Shown in pieces: positions 1 through 12,344 of a stretch of DNA of 64,000 bases. The position numbers and the translations under genes were made by a program. Each line of letters starts with the position of its first letter. The stretch's first letter is position 1. Source of the DNA: Coriaria nepalensis (taxonomy: Eukaryota; Streptophyta; Magnoliopsida; Cucurbitales; Coriariaceae); the NCBI GenBank assembly GCA_027186245.1, contig CP114497.1, forward strand, positions 3,727,501 through 3,791,500. Reading direction: 5' to 3'. Below the pieces are notes generated by a model that was given only the letters and a program-made list of their open reading frames with translations, ran no database searches and was not told the DNA's origin.

Positions 1-260
1 TTATTTTTTTTAATTTATTAATTTATTAATTTTTTATTTTTTTTAATTTATTAATTTAATTAATAATATTTAAACTTTCCCGGGTCTTAAATCTAGTAAA
101 TATCAAATTTGGACTTTATAAAGCAACAATGACACCACCATCGTTACATCACATGAATCACTCCTATACATGTATATATAACTGTCATACAATTGTGTTG
201 CAACAAATGCAACCTGATAAGTGACATACTGAAAATGGCATCAAGTGAAAAATCTGGGTA
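1..260. other. 3' flank of the phytochelatin synthase gene
   Basis: AT-rich sequence downstream of the minus-strand stop codon. The first 70 bases are runs of T with TTTAATTTATTAA. No open frame of note. It probably holds the 3' UTR and polyadenylation region, but I could not fix a poly(A) site. Confidence 0.5.
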
Positions 261-3200
261 TCACGCAGAAGTCGAAACACCAAGATCTGTTGTGAGGGAG
301 AGGAGTTGCTCTCTTAAGTATAGAACCTGCCAAAGAAATGCTTGAAGAATTAGAAACCGGGATACCAATGATAAGTCAATAGGAGTGAAGTAGTACAACA
401 TGCAATTCAGTGAACAAGATATATGTACCCGTTACAAAAGATACTTCTTTTGAGTTCTTTCATACTCCTGACTCCATCCCTTGTTATTGAGACAATCAAC
501 TTGTTTTAGATTTTTTTTTTTTTTTCCTTCTTCCCATTTAGTTGTTTTAGCTGTAACCCTACTTCATACAGCATTTGAGTTTTAACATTTGCGCCTTTAG
601 GGACCTAGCCTTGTGGTAAGGTGACTAGGAAGGTCTCGGGATCAAACCCCGCTAGGTAAAAGAGAATACTATCTTCTCCTAGGACTACCTTGAAAAGTTC
701 AAAAAATACAGTACCTCCTCTTGAAGCAAAGTGGGGAGATTGTCAGTAGATACAAGCCTATTAATCTCCCTCAGTGCCTCCTCTCCCTTAATGCCACACC
801 ATGTATGGTGAGGTAGAGATAATAAAAGTATCGTTAGAACATCTATGGTGGATGGTGACATTCCATGGCAACTACATTTTTGGCAACTCTGGGGAGCATC
901 AGGTTCAGTTTCACACAAGGGAACCAGCATGTCAATTCCTTGTTCCGTATCATAAGCAACTGCTATAAGCTTCTCACTATTGGCTTTCAAGATATTCAAA
1001 TCAGTTTTCTTACAGCAAATTCGATCTGTCGAGCCAGCTTTCTTAAGCAAAGTTTCTGACCATGGACAACAGATAGTTGCAGCTGTTTCAGGTAAGTTAT
1101 CTTTGTCACAAAACGTTTTCGTCAAGTCCTCACATAGTGAACTTTCATGTGATACCCATTTGCTGACATATTTGTAGAGTTCAGTTTCGCGTACTTGTTT
1201 CAATACATCTACCTGAAAATCCCAAGTACAAACTCAAATGTCAAATGTCAATTTAGGTAGATAAAACTCCATTACAGGTGCATTTAGGTAGGCATATCAA
1301 ATGTCAATTTGTAGTTAAAGCCCAAGAAATCAAACTTGGGGTAATATGGAATATAACTAAAATACACTTAATTATGACCCATAAAATCTAACCAAGGGGA
1401 TATAGAGTAACTAAACCACAAAATCTAAGCCAGATTTCAATTTGCCCAACTAAAAATCCAATTTTCCTTACAATCTAACTAAAAATACAGTTTGTACGAA
1501 ATCTATGCAGATCTGAATGGACCCTGAGTAGAAGTAAAAAGGAAAAAAGGAGTAATGCAAGAAATCTAAACGTGGATGAGATAACCAAAAGAAAAAACAA
1601 CTAGATAGAGGATTACAAAACCTTGATAGCCAGCCTTCCTTTCTCTTCTTCACTTAAGACTACACTCTCGTTTTCATGCCTACGGACTTCTGCAACCCAC
1701 TTGATGAAGTCCGTGAGATTGGGAGGTGGGGATATTAATATAGCAGAGAGAATTTGAGAGATGTCTTTGACATTCTCTGATTTCAAGAGAAGTGGAACAT
1801 CCTCTGTCAAGTACTTTGCAATATCATTCCAACCTTCGTCCCGACAACTCTGCATAGAAGTTACATTCAGATCAAGAGTTCATTATAACCTTTCTTTTCT
1901 TGATACAATTTAAGCAGTCATTTGAGTAATAGATTTCAACTATTTCACAATTATTGAAATCATCTGACCAACAAAAAGAAAAAAGAAAAAAAAAAAAAAA
2001 AACCAACTTGCGTAGAAAGAACAGATCAGCAAAAAAGTAGTGTACCACTGTGTAAAGGATAGATGGTCCTCTGGCAAGTCTTGATATTATCATATACCTG
2101 AAAGTAATAATTTTCAAACACTAACTGCTTGGCTCTAATAAAAACAACTAGAAACAAGAATTATGATGGCACTATTGACAAATAAGCTCATAAGTGACTA
2201 TTGAAAGGGAGTATCCTCTAATGAAAATATTATTCATCCACTTTATTAGGTAAGATATAAAACAACTAATCTGAAATCCATATCATCTCATCTAAAAATT
2301 AAAACAAAGAAAGAAAAATAGGTAGGCCTACCCCCTAGGCTGTCCAGTGGCATCATCATTGGTATTCATGGCATCCCAAAGAAGTGCAAGTGGGACCCAG
2401 TGAGGAGGATACTTGAACCGTGCAACATCCAGAATGAGAACCATATCACTTGCAGAATGATAGCCCCCAATTGGTGAGAAGTGGCCAGATCCAGTCTGTA
2501 TTAAATCATACCTATTCTCATGAATTATGACAAAAACAACTTGTACTTCCTCTGATTTACAAAATTACTTCGACCTATCTTGCTTTTAAATATATGTAAG
2601 GAAGAATAAACTGTGAAATTAGCACTTGTAGCGAAAGACATAAGCTACAATTACCTGCTTAAGAATTCCTCTATGATACGAAGTGATCACATGAAAATCC
2701 TCTGAAGTTGTTGATGAAATTACATATTTGCGGAAATCATCGACACTGCTCTCATTTGTTCTAAAAGCTACAACTTTAGCTCCATTGCAACGAGCTAAAC
2801 AAGCGACTTTGCTAAATGTGATTCCTTCAGCTTTGATCTTCACCAAAGGTTCACAACAATCCAGCATAGAGTCATCAAACCATCTCCAAGGCCCTGCACA
2901 AAAACTAAAGTGTCATGTCTGGGCATAATAACAGTGCGTTCTGTTTGAAAATCAGAGCAATTCAAAGTGCAAAAAAGGTTTATGATCCAATATTTTCAAT
3001 TTATTGGTAACATTTCTCGCTTTCAGTTATTTTCAGAAGGAAAAAGGATCAAGACTCACTCTATATGAGTCCTAGAAGAGATGTTTTCAGCCCTTGCCCC
3101 CAAAAGGGCAGATAATCGACAAAGCGCGCTTGAAGTAATAGTAATAAATGGGTATTAGTTAGATGCCTTGTTTACAGTTTGACATTGACACTAAGTTAGA

Positions 3201-3571
3201 CATTAATTGATCAAAGGCAGTTATCTAGTACCTTTCCATTTTCTGCCTGGATCAATAGAAAGCGCATTGAGGACCATAGCTAGGGTGGCGAGACCACAGT
3301 AAGCAGGCTCTGATTGTGTTTGATAGTAAGAAATCAGCTTGAAAAACCCTTCCATGTTACCCTCTCCAAGCGCCTCCGAAAAGAGCCGCTGAAAATTTCA
3401 CAGAGCAAAGTCGATAAATCCAATAAAATCGATTGCCGAAGAAGAAGAAGAAAAATAAGAAAGAAAACGGTTTGAATCTTCGTTAGGGTTTGGTACCTTT
3501 CCTTGAAGGGAAGCAAATTCGATGGCTGGAGGAGAGGGAAGGACCCTGCGATAAACGCCGGCGATGGCCAT
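261..3571 (-). CDS. PCS1: Phytochelatin synthase (glutathione gamma-glutamylcysteinyltransferase), 8 exons
   Basis: Cytosolic papain-like transpeptidase that joins gamma-Glu-Cys units from glutathione into phytochelatins when heavy metals (Cd, As, Zn) are present. Exons on the minus strand: 3571-3497, 3388-3232, 2893-2655, 2495-2332, 2097-2046, 1849-1622, 1212-715, 326-261. All junctions are GT-AG and in phase, giving 492 aa, the usual family size. The start [15 protein letters not shown] aligns with known plant enzymes. The catalytic triad falls exactly at the family positions: Cys56 (in SEPAYCGLA), His162 (in [12 protein letters not shown]) and Asp180 (in [12 protein letters not shown]). 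The variable C-terminal half (about residue 225 on) keeps metal-sensing-type cysteines, including CC pairs at 353-354 and 371-372 and a CQKCSC cluster. The last exon is short ([14 protein letters not shown], stop at 261-263). The donor after exon 6 is GTTTTG, weaker than the others. The gene looks intact. The start lies about 60-70 bp from the edge of a transposon-like region. Confidence 0.95.
598..690 (+). mobile_element. tRNA-derived SINE remnant in the last PCS intron
   Basis: A RNA polymerase III promoter-like pair is visible: an A-box-like TAGCCTTGTGG (606-616) and a B-box-like GGATCAAACCC (639-649), 33 nt from start to start, as in plant SINE heads. No cloverleaf can be drawn, so it is not a tRNA gene. 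It lies in intron 7 of PCS, antisense to the gene, with its 3' side within about 30 bp of the exon 7 splice donor (714-713). A clear poly(A) tail or target duplication was not seen. A degraded tRNA pseudogene is the alternative. Confidence 0.5.
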
Positions 3572-4985
3572 TGACTAGAAATCAAGCCCGGGACTGATCG
3601 TTTTCTTCATTTCCAATTAACCGTTTTAAAAAAAAGTTAAAAAGGGTTAAAAACCCAGCCCCTGCATTTTGTTTCATGAGCTAAATAACCCCCTACATTT
3701 TAAAACATGGTAAAAAGACCACCTATATTATACAAATTACACTGAAAACTCCTCTCCGTTAAATGTACCGTTATGAATTTAACGGTTGATTTCAATCAGA
3801 TTTATCACGTCAATTAATGAATGCAGGCGAGAAGAAAAAATCATAAACAAATCGGATCCAATAAAAAGATAAAAGAACCACCATTGATCGATCTAAGCAA
3901 CCTAAAAATTAAACTTAACCCTTCCCTATTACTCTCGTATTAAACCTTGCGATAGAATGCAGAACTTGGGTATGGTATAGTTTCCCTTTCTCCATCTTCT
4001 TCCTCTTCTTCCACTTCTCAATCTTCTTCTTCTTCCCCTTATTGTGTATTGTTTTTTTAGAGCATTTGTGCTAATTAAGTACCGGACGTTTTCTTGTATA
4101 CATTTATGCTTGAGAATTTTTTCTATTTTTTCCCTTGAACTATGGGGCGGCCACTATTCTATTAATACAATCTATGCTTGTAAATTGTTCAATATGCATC
4201 TATTGCATAGGAAAATTAGGAAAATTTTGGATTATTCTTAACATTTTTATTATATATTAGCGGATCATTCCTATGATCTTGTTGCATTTCTTTCTGTTAG
4301 CATCAAGGCTAGCCCAATTATTAGGTGCGCTAAATCTTTGCCTGAAGCCCTCAAACAAAGAGGGCTCCTTAGTTTAAAAAATAAAATAAAAAGTAAAGGG
4401 CTCTAAGTACAAAAGTTTTTAAAATTTAAAAAAAAATTTCATCACTACAGCTCTCTTTTTATTTAACCATTAAAAAAAAATGAGATAAGAAAATGAAATG
4501 ATAAATATATACTCATCCCTTCCAAAAATCCTAACGGTATCGAAGAACTTTAAAGTATGATTTCAACGATGTCACACCCAATACTATTTTTGATCCCTTT
4601 TTTAATCATTTTACTATGTTTTACTTTATTTCATTGATTACATATGTTTGCAAGTTTCATAATCGAATATCAAGAGATTGAAGATAGATAAATTATCTAA
4701 GTTTCAAGCTTTTATATTTAATTTTTATATCCATATTTAATAGATAAACAAAATGTTTTAGTTTCGTTTTGTTTTTATTTGGTTTGTATTTACTTTTGAA
4801 TCTTTCTACAACTGAAAAATTTAGAAATTTGAAAATCTAAAAAATTAATATTGTTCATATTGTATGATTACTCAATGACTCTATAATTATGAGTCATTAA
4901 TTGAGAAAAGTTGACAAATACTTGAAAATATCCTACCTCTCTACCCAATTGCTCAATGGCTCCATAATTTAAAACCATTAAACAA

Positions 4986-5279
4986 TTGGGCAATACAGAG
5001 ACTTTTAACTTTCTAACCAAGACTACTAATTTCCTTTATGGTTTTTCTTCTATGAAAATGAAAAGTTATTTAGTAATTATATGCTTCAATGGTGAATGGA
5101 AGTATAATATGAACTCAAATGAGAAAAAGAACTCATTGTATTGGCATCAAAACATTACAGATGGATCAACTAGAGCTTCAATGGAATCTAATATCACATA
5201 TACTCAACTGTTAGAAGTTGTCTACAGTTCTTTCGAAGTTGATCATAACAAATTCTTACTAGAATGTCAAATTAACTAA
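4986..5279 (+). pseudogene. MULE transposase N-terminal fragment
   Basis: 97 codons open, ending in a TAA. Residues about 25-97 fit the plant Mutator transposase N-terminal region: FNGEW near residue 35, NITYTQL around 70, then a VYSSFEVDHNKF segment. In-frame sequence resembling the family continues just past the stop. No DDE catalytic domain, zinc knuckle or SWIM domain follows, so this is a dead fragment. The assignment rests on pattern memory of the family, not an alignment. Confidence 0.4.
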
Positions 5280-5759
5280 TTTTTCAGGATTAAACTCATT
5301 AGATGTAGTGATATAACCCAACAGACTAGTGCTGACTATTAAGTATTATCTGGCCTTTTTATTTTGAATAAATATAGTAAATTTTACTTTTTATTTATTT
5401 ATTTTTAAAGAAATTTACTAATTTGTGATATAATTATTGTACCTATGCCAAAAATACTCAAGTATTATGGTCGAATATTTTGAACGAAAATGTTTAATAT
5501 ACATATCCAACCGATCTTATATGGTTACTTCAAATCAAATCATTTAAATATTGTTATACATTCACTAATTAACAAAAAAGTGTCTTCTAGAAGCAACCAT
5601 CGAGTAATCGGGTAAAGTGAATAGTGACTTTGAAGTCTCTGTCCATTTTACAGGATTGCTGGATGGTTCCTCTTTAAACATTGAGCAATCAAATCTCTTC
5701 ACTCTATCCACTTTACTCTATTGCTCAATGTCTCTTCTTTAAATATTTATCAAGCAAAC

Positions 5760-7370
5760 CTTTAGTCTTGAACCATAAAAGTTGAACATTTCATTTTCGA
5801 CCATAAAGGTTAAACCTTTCATGATTCGATTTAAAGATTAGTCATTTCTATCATAATCTAATATTTAAATATTAGACCTTGAACCATAAATGTCCAACCC
5901 TTTATGACTGAGCCTAAAGGTTAAATCTTTCTATTATAACCTAATGTCTAAACATTAGAACTATAACCATAAATGTCCAACTTTTCATTATTTAATCTAA
6001 ATGCTAGTCATTCTATTATAATCTAATGTCTAAATATTAAACTTAGAACTATAAAAGTCTAACATTTATGATTGGACATAAATGTTAGATCTTTTTATCA
6101 TAACCTAATGTCTAAACATTAAAATTATAATAGTTCAATATTTCATGATTGGACCTAAATCTTAGAATTTTCTATCATAACCTAATGTATAATCATTAGA
6201 CTTAGAATCATAACAGTCTAACCTTTTATGATTGGACCTAAATGTTAGAACTTTCTATCATAACCTAATGTTTAATCATTAGACTTGGAACCATAACAAT
6301 CCAACCTTTCATGATTGGACCTAAAGGTTAGAACTTTCTCTATTATAACTAATGTCTAATCATTAGACTTAAAATCATAAAAGTCCAATCTTTCATGATT
6401 TAACTTAAAGGTTAGTCATTTCTATCATAGTCTAATGTCTTAACATTAGATTTTGAACCATAAAGATCCAACATTTCATGATTGAGCCTAAATATTAGAC
6501 ATTTCTATCATTACCTAATGTCTAAACATTAGAATTACAATCGTAAAAGTTCAACCGTTCATGATTGGACCTAAATGTAACCTTTCTATCATAACCTAAT
6601 GTCTAATCAATAGATTTTGAACCAAAATGGTCAAACCTTTCATGATTAAACTTAAAAGTTATATTTTTCTATCATAATGTAATATTTAATCATTAGACTT
6701 GGAACCATAACGATCTAACCTTTTATGATTGGATCTATAGATTATACTTTTTTACATATTATAAAGTTTAATCATTATACTTAGAATCATAAATGTCCAA
6801 CTTTTCATGATTGGACTTAAAGGTTAGTCATCTCTACCATAACCTAATATCTAAATATTAGACTTAGAACTATAAAAGTCCAATCTTTCATGATTGAACC
6901 TAAATGTTAGATCTTTCTATCATAACCTAATATTTAAACATTAGAATCGAACTATAAATGTCCAACCTTTCACGATTATACCTGAATGTTAGAACTTTCT
7001 ATAATAATTTAATATATAATTATTAGACTTGAAATTATAAAGGTCAAACTTTTCATGATGACCTAAGAGTTAAACATTTCTATTATAACCTAATATCTAA
7101 TCATTAGACTTGAAGTCATAATGGTCCAACCTTTCATGATTAGACCTAAATGTTAGATCTTTCTATCATAACCTAATGTCTAATAATTAGACTTAGAACT
7201 ATAAAAATTAAACCTTTCATGATTGGATCTAAAGGTTAGTCATTTCTATTATAACCTAATATCTAAATATTAGATTTTGAACCATAAAAGTTCAACCTTT
7301 CATGACTGAACTATATAGATTAGACATTTATATCATAACCTAATATCTAATATTAGACTTGGATAATTAG
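5760..7370. repeat. Degenerate 82-bp tandem repeat array (about 19-20 units)
   Basis: The phrase TAACCTAATGTCTAATCATTAGACTT and its variants recur at 6101, 6178, 6261, 6346, 6428, 6511, 6592 and 6675, that is every 77-85 bp, and on to the end of the array. Each unit also carries AACCTTTCATGATTGGACC followed by TAAAGGTTAG, so AACCTTT and AAAGGTT can pair across a loop of about 13 nt. TCTAATCATTAGA is a second near-palindrome. Units differ by substitutions and small indels. No coding potential. It is embedded in the MULE-like element. Confidence 0.9.
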
Positions 7371-8800
7371 GCACAATAATTAAGAGATATTAACTAATTG
7401 AGAAAATTGGATAGAGACTTCAAAATCTCTAATCTCTCCACCTTATTGTTCAATGGTTCCAAAATTAAGAGTTATTGAGCAATTAAGAAAAGAGGACAAA
7501 GATTTCAAAGTCTCTGACTCTCCAACCGATTGTTCGATAACGCCCTAATTATGAGCCATTGAGTAATCAAACAAATAGAAGGAAAAAAACACTTGTAAGT
7601 CTATGCCTATAAAACCATCATCCCTTTGCCACAACCATAACAAAATATATACAATTAACCAAATAATGCTCATTCAACTTGAAAGATGTATATTCCCATC
7701 AAATTGATACTAGTTTCATTTATTTTGAAAATATATAATAATTACAACTCCAAATTCATGTCTATAATAATTACAACACCAAATTCAAATGTAAAATAAA
7801 CAATTGTAAGCTAAACAATTGTAGGTTGCATTCTTTTCCTTCTTTCCCATCACTTCCAACTTCACCTATAACATATGCAACTAACTTAAAATACTTATAT
7901 ACTTAGCTCCACCCCATTTTAACCAATCTTAAGCTAAGCAAATTGTTTCCCAAAAGTTGAATAAAATCCCTAAGCAAATATTCATCATAATTTCATATCT
8001 TAATGAAAGGATCAGACATATTATTCATGAAAATCATATCACAAAAAATTTCAACGGAAGAAAGAATGACAAAGTAGTAGTGTAGTATCCTTCTAAAAAA
8101 ATTAGATTAAAATAAAATAAATTTCAAAAAATGAAGAGTGAAAAAAAAAATATTTCACTTACTACTCCAAGGTACAATGCCTTTAGTTCAAAGCTTTAGG
8201 TTAACATTCCTCAGTCAAACAGAAACAATTCAACCCTTCAAAATTTAAAATAACTCCCCAATCCCTAAATTTAGAAATTTTACAAACAAAAAAAAATCAT
8301 AAATTTAGGAAAATCCTATTTACATACCTATGTCAGAGAATTAGATAGGTCTTCGGCCATTGATTTCAACATCGTCCTTGCTCTCTTTTCATTGATCACT
8401 TCTGCCTTCGGCGATGAAGAATGTTGTCATTTCTTCCCACTATATTGCTTCTGAGTAAAAGCCATTTTGGAAAAGCTGAAAATGAAAAGAGAGATAGAAG
8501 AAGATGAAGACGAAGAAGATGAAGATGAGAACGAAGAAGATGAACATGAACATGAAGATTCAAATTCTTGAAGCTTGGTTACCATTTTTTCTCGGTTTGA
8601 AGATCGTGAACAAGTTAAAGGGAGGGAGAGGAATGTCTCTTCTTTACCTTTCCTTTTTGTTTTTTAATCAGTAAGGTTATTTTAATAATTTGATATTTTT
8701 TGGAAAATTTTAAATTAGACAAAAAAAGAAGGCCATAGTTACAAGATAATTTTGTATGGGTCTAATTTGCAACCCAACTTCATATATGGACCACATTCTC

Positions 8801-9711
8801 AAATTATTCCAAAATAAAAAAGCTAAACTCTAAAGCCTAAAGGTAAAAAGGCCCAACCTCCATAGTCCCAACACATGACGCATTGCCCAATCATAAGAGA
8901 GAAAAAAAAAGTTGAATTGTGCCATAATTGCCATTGAAAGCCTTAGGCAATGGCGCAAACAGTATATATATATATATATATGGGAATTTAAAAAAAAAAC
9001 ACACAAAACATAAGGATGCTCCAATCATTTTTTTTCTCTCAACTATGTACGATGAGTGAGAAGTAAAATATGATTGATTACGAAGGAAAACGAGTGATTT
9101 GAGTGAGATATAATGTAAGGGCATCAATGGAGATAGAAGAATAATAATAATAAAAGAAGAAGAGCAAGAAGAGCAAGAGTATTGAGCGTACAGTACTTAT
9201 ACTTTTATCTTCTTTTTCTTTCTCTCTCATTTTTTAGCAATTTGAAAAGTTGTCATAGGCTCATGTTTTTTAAATTGAATAGAAAAACTCTAGGGCCTAT
9301 TTGTGTATACATTTCAAAATGTGTTTTGAAAAAAATACATTTTTGGTAAATATGACTTGTTGATGTGCTAGAATAAAATATTTTAAATACTAATAATGAA
9401 ATTTTTTTTTTTTAAATATGTTTAGTTTCTTCCCAAATTTCTTGTTGCCGTCTCGCTATCGGAAAAAAAAAAAAAAACAAAGCAAGAGCAGGAGTGAAGT
9501 TCAAAGCTCCATCGATGGAGTTTTATTGGGGAAGAAATTGAAAATATAAATTTCAAAATTTTAAGAGTATTTTTTTATAATTATTAAAAGTTAATTAAAA
9601 GATAAAAACCTGATATGATTTGACATGCTTGTCCCATCCTTAAATCGTGACATGTCATCAAAGCACGTTTTAAAATGCGAAAAACATTTTAAAATATTTA
9701 GCCAAACAAGT
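8801..9711. other. Intergenic AT-rich sequence with a TA microsatellite
   Basis: A (TA)n run lies at about 8963-8981. Short open frames on the minus strand overlap it and are chance products of low complexity (IYIYIYI). An AATAATAATAA tract is near 9141. I see no gene here. Confidence 0.6.
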
Positions 9712-10685
9712 CCTTAATTTTTAGTCCCCGTGTAGTTTGGGTTTTACAAATTCATTTATGTGTAGACTCCGCCCAACTTTTTAGTCTATATGAGTTTAAA
9801 TAAAATTTTAGGTCCAATGAAATCAAATTACCGGCGCTGATGTTACACACTAACATGCATGTCACATCATCAAAAAAATAGTTATTTATTATTCTTCCAT
9901 CCCTAGTATTTCATTATTTTAACTGTTTTATCATATTAATTAATTATTTTCTTTTAAATCAATATATTTCTTTTATAAAAAATGAAAAAATTAAGAGGGA
10001 AAAAAAACCTGATTTGATTTTTTGGAGAAAAATGAATCGAAATAATTCGATTTTTTTACCAAAAAAATTGATAGACACGATACTAATTCTTCACGATATA
10101 TCTATATCAAATCGAGTATTCATGAAAAACTCGATCCAATTGATTTGTTCTTCCTTGTAAATAACCAATTCGGGTCAAACTTTTTTTTTTTTTTGCCAAT
10201 ATAGGGGATCGACCAGTCATTTGGTTCTTTGTAAGGAAAAATGAAATCAATTTGATCAGGTTCCTCATGAATATTTGATTCGATTTGGATATCTCGTAAA
10301 TGATACAATTTCTTCTCATAAAAAATGAGTTATTTAAACCATTTTTTTTCCAAAAATTGGATCGGGTTTCTTTTTATTTTTCTCCTAATTTTTACATTTT
10401 TCAATAAAAAAGAAAAGAAAAGAATATTTAGATTTAAAAGAAAATATTTAATTAATATGAGAGAAAAGTTGAAATAATGAAATTAGATATGAAATAATTC
10501 TTTTTGATGATTCCGCATGCATTTCAACATGACACGTCAACATCAATAATCTGATTCCATTTATAGGGATTAAATAGTTTCTATTGAATTATATAAAGAC
10601 TAAAAAGTTGACCGGAGATTAAATATAGATGAATTTACAAAAGACAAACTATTTTTGAACTAAAAAATGAATCAACCCTTTATTT
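9712..10685. mobile_element. Foldback (long inverted repeat) DNA element
   Basis: The two halves are imperfect reverse complements around a centre near 10190. Outer arms: TTTTTAGTCCCCGTGTAGTTT (from 9719) pairs with the reverse complement of the sequence ending near 10675, and CAACTTTTTAGTCTATAT (9774) pairs with AGACTAAAAAGTTGACC (10599). Inner arms: AATCGAGTATTCATGAAAAAC (10111) pairs with the reverse complement of 10250-10285. Arms are about 450 bp, so the whole can fold into one long hairpin. The 60-70 codon minus-strand frames at 10107-10319 come from this palindrome. No transposase was found. The target duplication is unresolved. Confidence 0.75.
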
Positions 10686-10926
10686 TATGATCAAGAATTT
10701 ATGTGTTAAAAATCTCTAACATATTTTTCTTCTCATTAACGGTTTAATGATATTGATCAAGTATGTCATGTCAACTTAAATTTAATATAAATACAAATAA
10801 AGAAACACATTAGCTTCTATTAAAATCTTTTAATTTTTATTTATTTACTTAGTTAAATATTGCACTAATATCTAATAAATCCAATAAATTGAACATTGTA
10901 GTGGGGGTGTAGTAGCTAGTGAATTA

Positions 10927-12298
10927 GGGTGTGCTTGGTAATATTTTTTGCATTTTTCATCTAGAAAATCAATTTTTGTAATCACTATAAAAGATTATGT
11001 CTGAGAACAACATATCAATTTTTAAAATGCAAAACCGTTTGACAAAACCTCAAAAAAAATCAATTTTTAAGATGCAAACCTGTTTGGCATCTTCAGTTTT
11101 TGAGTTGGTTTTTGGTTACATTATATGATTTCCTGACTCTTGTATGAATGCTTTATTATAAACAATTAGCTTATTCTAAACAATCAATATAATTATCAAA
11201 ATGCCACTACCAATTATTTGTCAAGATTAGTTTTTTTTATTTTTATTTTCCAATCTTAAATTGTTTTACTGATAATTTCATTTTGTCAAGATTAATTTAA
11301 TTTTTATAGAGCTAACGCTACAATGGAGGACATTTATGAGATGTTTATCATTTCATTATATTATGATTCCTTAACAATAAATCATGTGATGAGTTAATGG
11401 ATGGCATGTCTCGAAGTAAAGGGTCAATGAATATAACCCTCCTTAGACCAAAAGTACAATGATTACTTCAGCATAAGGAATATAAAAAGTATATAAATTG
11501 AAATTAACTTAGAAATAAGTTCAACATACACTTAAATCCTAAGCAAGTCATAGAGGAGAAATGCCAAATAAGTTTGAATGTAACATATAGATTATTATAC
11601 AATTTATTAGGAATCACAATTAAGTCCATTAAAGCAACTCATATATCAACAACGGTTTATAAAGAGAGCCAATCACTAAGCCGAGCCCGGTCGTTATTGA
11701 TGACCATGAATAACTAACGGTTGGTAATACTTATTTTGATGAATTAGGCTGTCAATGATCCAATAAGAACTGACACTCAGTTAAATACGAATTTAGAAAA
11801 ATACGCAAATACGAATCCAAAAAAGAACAAACCATCCAGAATGATAACTAATTGGCAACTCGAGATGAATAAACCATAATTCATTCATGCTAAAACAACA
11901 CAATTCATTCACCCAGATGAGAGTGATAGAAAATCTCCTTTACCCAAATGATAGAAAAGATGAAGGATTTGATAGAAGAGAGTAATTGTGGGTGAGAAGA
12001 GAGAAGTCGCAGGTGAGGGAGAAGCGTTGGAATCTAATAAAAGAGAAGAGTGAGAAAAATGAGAATGTATAGTGCTACAATACCCAAAAATAAAAATAGA
12101 AAAATATTGCTTAAAATGCATAAAGCCACCAAAATTGATTTTTGCATTTTGGTTTTATAACCCTTTTTGCATGATTTCAAAAATCAGTTTTTGATTCTCT
12201 CTCACACAAAAACCATTCCCAAGCGTCCCCTTATGAAAAATGTTTTTCATTTTTGTAGACACAAAAATAGTTTTCCAAAAACATTGCCAAGCACTCCC
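10927..12298. mobile_element. Non-autonomous PIF/Harbinger-like element, 1372 bp
   Basis: Left terminus GGGTGTGCTTGGTAAT and right terminus ATTGCCAAGCACTCCC are inverted repeats (14 of 16 bases match). Both ends are flanked by TTA (10924-10926 and 12299-12301), the three-base target typical of PIF/Harbinger elements. The subterminal parts are also inverted repeats rich in AAAATCAATTTTT and TTTTTGCATTTT. No transposase frame is present; the short frames inside (for example 11909-12121, minus) have no recognisable product. Copy numbers elsewhere in the genome cannot be judged here. Confidence 0.8.
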
Positions 12299-12344
12299 TT
12301 AATATCTAATATAGAAGAAACTAAAGTCTTGCTGACGAACACTA

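Larger units (their letters stand above)
3620..8800 (+). mobile_element. MULE-like DNA transposon relic (element A)
   Basis: A roughly 5-kb repetitive unit. The left end has a CT-rich tract (about 3985-4040) and the right end a matching GA-rich tract (about 8480-8560), as expected of inverted inner ends. At 4986-5279 an open frame contains FNGEW, then NITYTQLLEVVY and FEVDHNKF, which resembles the N-terminal domain of plant Mutator-like transposases. A stop follows and the rest of the transposase is gone. Motifs of the type ATTGCTCAATGGCTCC recur at 4860-5000, 5590-5750 and 7380-7570. The right end (8330-8700) is shared with two other copies in the window (near 24.8-25.3 kb and 36.2-36.6 kb). 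Boundaries are approximate and I could not identify terminal repeats or a target duplication base by base. Confidence 0.5.

Noticed and set aside
601..660. Possible functional tRNA gene
   Set aside because: A and B box-like motifs are present but acceptor and anticodon stems do not pair, so a SINE or tRNA relic is more likely.
4044..4241. 65-codon plus-strand frame after the CT-rich tract
   Set aside because: It is Phe/Ile rich, lies within the transposon-like region and shows no motif.
5760..7370. CRISPR-like array
   Set aside because: Units are contiguous and degenerate without unique spacers, and the DNA is a plant nuclear genome.
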